Program-made: the position numbers and the translations under genes
Part shown: positions 57,875 through 64,000 of the stretch, one piece after another
How the letters are laid out: each line of letters opens with the position of its first letter
Position numbering within the stretch: the stretch's first letter is position 1
Source of the DNA: Marifrigoribacter sp965178585
Lineage (GTDB): Bacteria; Bacteroidota; Bacteroidia; Flavobacteriales; Flavobacteriaceae
DNA: 64,000 bases
Reading direction: 5' to 3'
NCBI GenBank assembly: GCA_965178585.1
Contig: OZ238267.1
Location: 2,418,001-2,482,000, forward strand
Notes under the pieces: generated by a model
Database searches by the model: none
What the model saw: the letters and a program-made list of their open reading frames with translations, nothing else
Told to the model about the DNA's origin: nothing

Positions 57875-59203
57875 CTATTGCATTCCTTTCATTGCCTGCA
57901 TCATTTTACGGCCACCACCACCTTGCATCATCTTCATCATTTTACTCATTTGGTTGAATTGCTTCATTAATTGGTTAACTTCTTGTACCGAAGTTCCACT
58001 TCCTTTACCAATTCTTTTTTTACGGCTTGCATTTATAATTGCTGGCTGACTTCTTTCCTCTGGTGTCATTGAATGAATAATAGCTTCTATTCCTTTAAAT
58101 GCATCGTCATCAATATCAACATCTTTCATGGCTTTTCCGGCTCCTGGAATCATTCCGATAAGATCCTTCATATTACCCATTTTCTTAACTTGTTGAATTT
58201 GCTTTAAGAAATCATCAAATCCAAACTGATTTTTTGCAATTTTTTTCTGAAGTTTTCTAGCTTCAACTTCATCAAACTGTTCTTGCGCTCTTTCAACTAA
58301 AGAAACAACATCTCCCATTCCAAGGATACGTTCTGCCATTCTAGAAGGGTGAAAAACATCGATCGCTTCCATCTTCTCTCCGGTACCAATAAATTTAATT
58401 GGCTTATTTACTACACTTTTAATTGAAATTGCAGCACCACCTCGAGTATCACCATCTAATTTAGTTAAAATAACACCGTCAAAATTAAGACGATCATTAA
58501 ATGTTTTTGCAGTATTCACAGCATCCTGACCCGTCATAGAATCCACAACAAATAAAGTCTCCTCAGGCTTTATAGCTTTATGAATATTTTCAATTTCGGT
58601 CATCATCGTTTCATCTACTGCAAGACGACCCGCAGTATCCACAATAACTACATTAAATCCATTTTGCTTAGCATAGGCTACTGCATTTTGAGCAATTTCT
58701 ATTGGATTATTATTCCCAACATCACTAAAAACCTCAACACCAATCTGGCCACCTACTACATGCAATTGATCTATTGCTGCTGGACGGTAAACATCACAAG
58801 CAACTAATAATGGGTTCTTTGATTTTTTTGTTTTTAGATAATTTGCCAGTTTTCCAGAAAAAGTAGTTTTACCACTACCCTGTAAACCCGACATTAAAAT
58901 AACTGAAGGGTTTCCGCTTAAATTAATTCCAGCGGTATCTCCTCCCATTAACTCGGTAAGCTCGTCTTTTACCAACTTCACCATTAATTGACCTGGCTGA
59001 AGAGAAGTAAGTACATTTTGACCTAAGGCATTTTGCTTAACTCTATTGGTAAATTCTTTTGCAATTTTAAAGTTAACATCGGCATCTAATAATGCACGTC
59101 TTACTTCCTTTAAAGTTTCTGCTACGTTTACTTCTGTTATACTTCCTTGTCCTTTAAGAACGTGAAGTGCTTTATCTAATTTTTCGCTTAAATTATCGAA
59201 CAT
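57875..59203 (-). CDS. ffh: Signal recognition particle protein Ffh
   Basis: A 442-residue GTPase that binds signal sequences and 4.5S RNA and delivers ribosomes to the membrane. The N domain is followed by the G domain with P-loop GLQGSGKTTFSGKLANYL (about 105), DTAGRLAVDE and TKLDGDTRGGAA. The Met-rich M domain ends KMMKMMQGGGGRKMMQAMKG. The P-loop has FSG where most Ffh proteins have TTA, a mild change outside the core GxxxxGKT. It is transcribed from a consensus promoter and probably together with folD. Confidence 0.97.
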   Translation of the reverse strand: MFDNLSEKLDKALHVLKGQGSITEVNVAETLKEVRRALLDADVNFKIAKEFTNRVKQNALGQNVLTSLQPGQLMVKLVKDELTELMGGDTAGINLSGNPSVILMSGLQGSGKTTFSGKLANYLKTKKSKNPLLVACDVYRPAAIDQLHVVGGQIGVEVFSDVGNNNPIEIAQNAVAYAKQNGFNVVIVDTAGRLAVDETMMTEIENIHKAIKPEETLFVVDSMTGQDAVNTAKTFNDRLNFDGVILTKLDGDTRGGAAISIKSVVNKPIKFIGTGEKMEAIDVFHPSRMAERILGMGDVVSLVERAQEQFDEVEARKLQKKIAKNQFGFDDFLKQIQQVKKMGNMKDLIGMIPGAGKAMKDVDIDDDAFKGIEAIIHSMTPEERSQPAIINASRKKRIGKGSGTSVQEVNQLMKQFNQMSKMMKMMQGGGGRKMMQAMKGMQ

Positions 59204-59250
59204 AATCTTACTACAATTTTATTTTCTTACCCTGTTTGGTAAAAGATTTG

Positions 59251-59280
59251 CAAAGATAGCAAATGAGAAAGTAGTAGCAA
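59251..59280 (-). promoter_or_regulatory. Consensus promoter of ffh-folD
   Basis: On the minus strand TTG (59278-59280), a 19-bp spacer and TATCTTTG (59251-59258) fit the consensus exactly. The ATG at 59203 is 47 nt downstream. Confidence 0.78.
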
Positions 59281-59372
59281 ATTATTTTATATCACAAGTT
59301 AATCAATTGTTTAAACTCAAAATATTCATATTTTTTGTACCTTTAGAGATACAACATATAAATATAAAAAAT

Positions 59373-60134
59373 ATGAGAGCAATTTTTTATTGGTTACTGC
59401 TTATCCCTTTTTTAGCACTATCCCAAAGTAACGGTAACTATACCATTACTGAAAACGGCATGATGACTGCTAACCCTAAGTTTATTAGTGAATTTGAAAC
59501 TGGAGTCGCTAATCATAATAACAAATATCACACAGATGGTCAATTTGGTTCTCGAATCTATCAAATTAATAACGGTCCAGATTACGGTAAGTATTTATGG
59601 GTAATGGGACCCATCCCGTGGGGAGCAATTGATGACAGGCCTCAACAAGATGGCCATGAAGAAGATTGGAACAAAAACATAGAACCTTATACAATAGCTG
59701 ACAATGACCAACATTATTGGCGATTTTATCCAGATTTATCAAATTTTCCAAAAGACTTTTCTATTAAAAAAGCTAAAGTTGATATAATCGACGTGAAACG
59801 TTTTAAGAAAAAAGAAATTCTTGCATTAATGAATAAAGTAAAAAAAGTTATGCGAGAAAAATACTTGGATGATTCCTATGGAGTTTATTACAATGAATTC
59901 ACTAGTGAAAAAGATGGAAAGGATTTAATGATTGTCTCATTTTATCAAGATTCTGGATGGTTAGGAAGAGCCAATGAATTTTCAACAAAATATGAGGAGG
60001 TTTTCGGTAAAGGAACTTTTGATAAATTTTTAAAAGAATGGGAATCCCTTACTCATGGAAAACAAACAGAACTTTGGAGTTTTAGAGAAGATCTTAGTGG
60101 TATTGACGGAGAATTGAAATCTTCAAAAAATTAG
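59373..60134 (+). CDS. Secreted protein of unknown function
   Basis: A 253-residue protein with a signal peptide (MRAIFYWLLLIPFLALSQS). I do not recognise the rest. It is rich in Trp and aromatic residues (YLWVMGPIPWGAIDDRPQQD, DNDQHYWRFYPDLSNF), then has a Lys-rich middle and an acidic end. The WVMGPIPW segment may hint at a heme- or ligand-binding periplasmic domain, but this is a guess. I chose the ATG at 59373 rather than the longer frame from 59307, whose 22 extra residues precede the signal peptide. It is a single gene with a strong bidirectional terminator. Confidence 0.8.
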   Translation: MRAIFYWLLLIPFLALSQSNGNYTITENGMMTANPKFISEFETGVANHNNKYHTDGQFGSRIYQINNGPDYGKYLWVMGPIPWGAIDDRPQQDGHEEDWNKNIEPYTIADNDQHYWRFYPDLSNFPKDFSIKKAKVDIIDVKRFKKKEILALMNKVKKVMREKYLDDSYGVYYNEFTSEKDGKDLMIVSFYQDSGWLGRANEFSTKYEEVFGKGTFDKFLKEWESLTHGKQTELWSFREDLSGIDGELKSSKN

Positions 60135-60156
60135 TTAAACTCTAAAATATTTATAT

Positions 60157-60192
60157 AAAAAGAGCGGTAATGAATTATTACCGCTCTTTTTA
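60157..60192. terminator. Bidirectional terminator between convergent genes
   Basis: A perfect 15-bp stem AAAAAGAGCGGTAAT / ATTACCGCTCTTTTT with a 5-nt loop (60157-60191). It lies between the stop at 60134 and the peptidase stop at 60241. Confidence 0.88.
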
Positions 60193-60240
60193 TATTCAAT
60201 CAGAATTTATTACATTATTTAACTTGTTGATTTCTTAATT

Positions 60241-62454
60241 CTATCTTCCTCCTGGAGGACAGTTTTCTTTTAAATAGTTAGTAAATAACGTCATTAAATG
60301 TCTAAATGTACCTTCCCCTTCACTTAATCCATGGGACCTGTTAGGGTAAGGCATAAACTGAAACTGCTTGTTGTGCTTAATCAATTCATTTAATAACAGT
60401 TCTGCATTTTGATAATGTACATTATCATCACCAGTACCGTGGATATATAGAAGGTTTCCTTCTAAGTTTTTTGCATGAGTAATAGGAGAGCCTTTTACAA
60501 AATCTTCCATATTTTCTTGAGGCAAGCCCATATAACGTTCTTGATAAATATTATCGTAGGTTAATTGATTACCAACCGCAGCAATAGAAATTCCTGTTTT
60601 ATAAATCTCTGGATATCGAAACATTAAATTTAAGGTAGCAGATCCTCCACCACTCCAGCCCCAAACAGCAATTCTGTCTGGATCAACAAAATCCCATTTT
60701 AAAATTTCTTTAGCAGCATTTGCTTGATCATCTATATTAATTACTCCAATATTTCTATAAATAGATTTTCTCCATTCTCTTCCTTTCGGGGCTGGAGTAC
60801 CTCTATTATCAACAGAAATATAGATGTATCCATCATCTGCCATATTACCATTATAAATACTTCCACCTACATTATAAGTGTCTGTTACTGTCGTGCCTGC
60901 AGGTTCTGTATAAACATAAAACACAACAGGATATTTTTTACTTGGATCGAAATTAGTTGGTTTTACCATCCAACCATCCATTTCTACATTATCTTCTGTT
61001 GTAATTTTAAAAAACTCGGCTTTAGGTTTTTCTTCTAACTCCTTTAATCGATTTATTATACTCTCTTTTTCTGTTAATGCCTTGTGGGAATCAACCTTTA
61101 TAAATTCTTTAGCATTTTTAGTGAAATGGTTAGAGAATCGATGTTCTGCATAGGTTCCATTAGAAGAAAATGAGTAATCATGAGTACCTTTTAAAAGGCC
61201 TGGGCTTAATAACTCATTTTTACCTTTTCCGTTTAACTTGGTTCTATATAAATATTTTTGGGTGGCGTTATCTGGAGAAGCTAAATAATATACATACCCT
61301 TCTTTAGTGTTTATGTGTTTTAAATCGATCACATCATAATCACCTTTTGTAATTAAAACTTCGGGGCTTCCATCGAGTGAAAGTTCATATAAATGACGCC
61401 ATCCATCTTTTTCTGATGCCCAAAGAATGCTATTTGTTTCATTTAAAAAACTAAATCCATTTGTGTAATCAATTGCATACGGACTACCTAATTGAAATAA
61501 ATCAACCCATGCATCATCTTTCTCCTCAAAAATAACTTTGGCAGTATTTTCATTAGTATCTACTTTATATATTTTGCTGTGATTTTGCTTTCTGTTTAAT
61601 TGTTGAATTAAAATATTGTTGCTATTAGGAATAAACTCCATTCTTACCAAATAATTTTGTGAGGCGTTACCTGGAACATCCATCCACGTAGTTTTAGCAT
61701 CAGAAATATTCACTACTCCAACTCTACAAGCCGAAGGAGTTTCACCAACTTTAGGATACTCTAATGGCACTAATTGCGAGTAGATGGAATCAGTATTGTT
61801 AATCATATAAAACTTCTTGATATCACTTGCGTCGATTTGCCAATAGGCAATAGATTTACTATCTGGACTCCAACGGAATCCGTCTCTACAAGCAAATTCT
61901 TCTTCATAAGCCCAATCAAAAGTTCCATTTATTAAAGAAACGGTACCATTGGTTGTTAAGGGTTTTATGGTTCCGGTTGCATATTCCTCACTATATAAAT
62001 TATTTTCAGAAACATAGGCAATGAAATTTCCATCGGGAGAGAATTTTGCAAACATTAAAGAGGAAGAAGGAAGATTTTTTCCTATTTGGGTTAGTGTATT
62101 TGTTTTAAAATTAAAAACCCAATAGTCTCCTTTTGTATTTAGTCTCCAAACTTTTTTAGTATTGGTAAATAATAACACTTTTTGCTGGTCTTTAGAGAAT
62201 GAAAAATGAGCTACTTCTAAAGGTTCCGATTTCCCTCCTGGGGTAAGTTGTTCTTTTGAAATAACTGTTTTTATATCATGATTAGGAAGCGTATAGGTGA
62301 CCAATTGGTTTTCTTCTAATTTAAAATAAGAATCACCATCGTTGGTCCAATTTACTTGTGCTTCTCCTGTATAATTAAAAGAGAAAAAACAAATAAATAT
62401 TAAAATTTTAATGTTACTTGTATTGATGGTTAATGTGTTTTTTATTTTTTTCAT
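60241..62454 (-). CDS. Dipeptidyl-peptidase IV-type serine peptidase (S9B)
   Basis: A 737-residue secreted peptidase that should remove X-Pro dipeptides from peptide N-termini. After a signal peptide (about 1-34) comes the DPP IV beta-propeller with the double-Glu motif WAYEEEFACRDGFRWSPD, which holds the substrate N-terminus. The alpha/beta-hydrolase domain has the nucleophile in VWGWSGGGSAT (Ser about 601), the acid in HGTGDDNVHYQN (Asp about 676) and the base in NRSHGLSEGE (His about 708). All three are intact. It starts 21 bp after the RidA-like lipoprotein gene, in a run with a two-component system, so peptide scavenging under that system's control is plausible. Confidence 0.93.
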   Translation of the reverse strand: MKKIKNTLTINTSNIKILIFICFFSFNYTGEAQVNWTNDGDSYFKLEENQLVTYTLPNHDIKTVISKEQLTPGGKSEPLEVAHFSFSKDQQKVLLFTNTKKVWRLNTKGDYWVFNFKTNTLTQIGKNLPSSSLMFAKFSPDGNFIAYVSENNLYSEEYATGTIKPLTTNGTVSLINGTFDWAYEEEFACRDGFRWSPDSKSIAYWQIDASDIKKFYMINNTDSIYSQLVPLEYPKVGETPSACRVGVVNISDAKTTWMDVPGNASQNYLVRMEFIPNSNNILIQQLNRKQNHSKIYKVDTNENTAKVIFEEKDDAWVDLFQLGSPYAIDYTNGFSFLNETNSILWASEKDGWRHLYELSLDGSPEVLITKGDYDVIDLKHINTKEGYVYYLASPDNATQKYLYRTKLNGKGKNELLSPGLLKGTHDYSFSSNGTYAEHRFSNHFTKNAKEFIKVDSHKALTEKESIINRLKELEEKPKAEFFKITTEDNVEMDGWMVKPTNFDPSKKYPVVFYVYTEPAGTTVTDTYNVGGSIYNGNMADDGYIYISVDNRGTPAPKGREWRKSIYRNIGVINIDDQANAAKEILKWDFVDPDRIAVWGWSGGGSATLNLMFRYPEIYKTGISIAAVGNQLTYDNIYQERYMGLPQENMEDFVKGSPITHAKNLEGNLLYIHGTGDDNVHYQNAELLLNELIKHNKQFQFMPYPNRSHGLSEGEGTFRHLMTLFTNYLKENCPPGGR

Positions 62455-62475
62455 TCGTTGAGGTTTATTATTTTT

Positions 62476-63003
62476 TTATTCTGGTTTATATACTTCTAAT
62501 TCAATTTCTATCATAAATTCTGGAATGGCTAATTCCTTTACACCTAGCCAAGATCCTGTTGGAAATTGTTTGGTATAAATTGTATTTCTATAAGCTGCGT
62601 TTTCTAAAAACAAGGGCATATTGGTAGTGAAAATGTTTTCTACAATAACATCATCAAAGGTACAACCATAATGCTTTAATATTTTTTCTAAATCAGCATA
62701 ACAATTCTTCATTTGTTGTCCTAAATCACCAATTGCAGTTGGATTTCCTTCATTATCCATACTTACTGCGCCAGAAACTTTAATATCATTCCCAATTTTT
62801 ACAGCGTGTGAATATCCGTATGCTTTTTCTACCTCTGGTCGAAGTAGAAAATATTCAGGTTTTTCAGTTTCTTCAATTACAACTTCTTCAACTTCTTTAG
62901 TAGTTTCTTTTTCCTTTTGTTCGCAACTTTGAGTTGCAAATGTTAAGGAGAAAATTAAAATCAATAAGGTTAATCGGTTTACGATGTTGGTTGGTTTTTT
63001 CAT
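62476..63003 (-). CDS. RidA-family lipoprotein
   Basis: A 175-residue predicted lipoprotein (lipobox ATQSC, Cys 27) with an acidic linker (KETTKEVEEVVIEETEKPE) and a RidA/YjgF domain (about 60-175; GYSHAVKIGNDIKVSGAVSM, DLGQQMKNCYADLEKILKHY). RidA enzymes deaminate reactive imines in the cytosol and need an arginine in the sequence FPARSxVEV. Here the matching stretch reads FPTGSWLGVKEL, with Gly where Arg is expected, so ordinary deaminase activity is doubtful. A lipid-anchored, exported RidA is also unusual. It lies between a response regulator (20 bp upstream) and the DPP IV gene (21 bp downstream). Confidence 0.88.
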   Translation of the reverse strand: MKKPTNIVNRLTLLILIFSLTFATQSCEQKEKETTKEVEEVVIEETEKPEYFLLRPEVEKAYGYSHAVKIGNDIKVSGAVSMDNEGNPTAIGDLGQQMKNCYADLEKILKHYGCTFDDVIVENIFTTNMPLFLENAAYRNTIYTKQFPTGSWLGVKELAIPEFMIEIELEVYKPE

Positions 63004-63023
63004 AATGGTTGATATTTAGTTTA

Positions 63024-63650
63024 TTAAAGTTCATTATTATATGATTTTCTAATCAGTTCTGCTTTACAATTAATTTCTAATGTTTTATAAATGTTCTTAA
63101 TATGACTCCGAACTGTATCTATTGAAACAAATAAATCTTCAGCAATCATTTTATAGCTTTTTCCTGAAACGATTCCTTCAACAATTTCCATTTGCCTAGC
63201 TGTTAATTGTTGTTTCTTTTTAGGCGCATAAAAATTGGCGATTTTCCTTGCAATTGCAGGTGACATATAAGAACCTCCTTTACTTACAATTTCAATTGCT
63301 TCTAATATTTTTTGCAATGATATTCTCTTAGACATATAAGAACAAGCCCCGCAAGAGAGTGCTTCAAATATCTTATCGGTTTCATCAAATGTAGTAAGCA
63401 TCATTACATCAAGTTCGGGGATTTCCTTTTTAATTAGTGGAAGTCCTTCAAGACCAGAAATTCCAGGTAGGTTGATATCTAGCAATAAGATGTTAGGTTG
63501 TTTTTCAGAATTTTTCAATAACTCAAAAAAGCCTTCAACAGAATTTGAGACAATTACCGTTTCAATATTCACTTGCATACCAATAAACTCCACTAAGCTT
63601 TCTTGTACTACTAGGTCATCTTCTATTATAGCTAAATTGATAGGGTTCAT
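63024..63650 (-). CDS. NarL/FixJ-family response regulator
   Basis: A 208-residue regulator. The receiver domain (about 1-120) has the acidic pocket at E10-D12, the phosphoacceptor Asp58 in NILLLDINLPG, Thr86/87 in MLTTFDE and Lys108 in SYMSKRI. The LuxR-type HTH (about 145-208) has QLTARQMEIVEGIVSGKSYK and VSIDTVRSHIKNIYKTL. It lies 73 bp downstream of the histidine kinase and 20 bp upstream of the RidA-like gene, so the kinase is its likely partner and the downstream genes possible targets. Confidence 0.94.
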   Translation of the reverse strand: MNPINLAIIEDDLVVQESLVEFIGMQVNIETVIVSNSVEGFFELLKNSEKQPNILLLDINLPGISGLEGLPLIKKEIPELDVMMLTTFDETDKIFEALSCGACSYMSKRISLQKILEAIEIVSKGGSYMSPAIARKIANFYAPKKKQQLTARQMEIVEGIVSGKSYKMIAEDLFVSIDTVRSHIKNIYKTLEINCKAELIRKSYNNEL

Positions 63651-63723
63651 TTTTAAACTTTTTCAGTTAATAAAATTACTTTGGTTTTTACTTATAAACA
63701 ATAACATAAAAATGTGGTTTCTT

Positions 63724-64000
63724 TTAAAATGCAAAAGGAAGTCTAATACTTATTGTAAAACCATCTTTATTGTAAAACCGAATGGTAGAATCTAGTTTTT
63801 CGGCTCTCATTTTCATGTTATCTAAACCTAATCCTGTAGATTTATTTTCTAATTTTTTTGTTCCATTATCTTTAATTATCATATACCCATTTCCCCTTTT
63901 ATTTTTAAAGTCTACGGTAACCATTGTCGCATTAGAATGTCGTAAAATATTAGTAATAGCCTCTTTATAGATATAAAACAAATGTTGTTTAACTGCAAAA
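63724..64000 (-). CDS. Sensor histidine kinase, C-terminal ATPase domain (cut by window end)
   Basis: The last 92 residues of a histidine kinase of the NarX/DesK type. The frame runs unbroken to the window edge, so the start is outside. Visible are the N-box FYIYKEAITNILRHSNATMV, the G1 box IIKDNG and the G2 box STGLGLDNMKMRAEKL. The frame has no ATG near the edge, only a TTG at 63981, so it is a partial gene rather than a small one. It precedes the response regulator by 73 bp. Confidence 0.9.
   Translation of the reverse strand, partial: FAVKQHLFYIYKEAITNILRHSNATMVTVDFKNKRGNGYMIIKDNGTKKLENKSTGLGLDNMKMRAEKLDSTIRFYNKDGFTISIRLPFAF

Overview
The window is 64 kb of AT-rich chromosome from a member of the Bacteroidota, almost certainly a marine-type flavobacterium. 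This rests on four things. Several very large secreted proteins end in type IX secretion (T9SS) sorting domains. SecD and SecF are fused. Rho carries a long charged N-terminal insertion. Promoters match the Bacteroidota consensus TTG-N17-23-TAnnTTTG. No species can be named from the sequence alone, and I see no phage, integrase, transposase, rRNA operon or CRISPR array.

Layout. 1-1.6 kb: the 3' part of rho. 1.7-5.8 kb: a 1358-residue T9SS protein. 5.9-9.9 kb: housekeeping genes yaaA, rluD, a PASTA protein, ddl and coaD. 9.9-13.4 kb: an HTTM membrane protein, rpsT, tRNA-Glu and proS. 13.5-16.1 kb: a Gly/Tyr-rich lipoprotein with a FadL-like outer-membrane protein. 16.1-21.0 kb: a minus-strand cluster of folE, cysS, yidD, lgt, a DUF192 lipoprotein and a T9SS gene broken by an amber codon. 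21.1-28.9 kb: a 2613-residue repeat protein with a type-B sorting domain. 28.9-29.9 kb: nearly 1 kb with no gene. 29.9-34.0 kb: a paralogue of the 1.7-5.8 kb protein. 34.1-37.5 kb: a VCBS/ASPIC lipoprotein. 37.7-44.6 kb: secDF, a conserved unknown, mdh and gyrB. 45.0-51.1 kb: a DUF2911 protein, a beta-helix/FN3/HYR T9SS protein and a divergent membrane-anchored HTH regulator. 51.3-59.2 kb: queE, a HerA-like ATPase, a lipoprotein, a methyltransferase, an AI-2E-type permease, folD and ffh. 59.4-64 kb: a secreted unknown, then a minus-strand run of histidine kinase, response regulator, RidA-like lipoprotein and DPP IV-type peptidase.

How the genes connect. Most of the window is ordinary core metabolism and export: tRNA charging, folate, CoA, peptidoglycan, the SRP/Sec route and lipoprotein maturation. 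Between these genes sit five T9SS cargo genes (one of them broken), while none of the T9SS machinery itself is present. The cargo genes show the clearest recent change. Two paralogues 28 kb apart share about 1.34 kb at roughly 99% identity including the terminator. The giant repeat protein holds a 1,734-bp higher-order repeat and a sharp change in arginine codon use. One small cargo gene has lost its signal peptide to a stop codon. I found no convincing wholly new system. The best candidates for a second look are the kinase/regulator/RidA-lipoprotein/peptidase operon, in which the RidA member appears to lack its usual arginine, and the membrane-anchored HTH regulator beside a T9SS protein.
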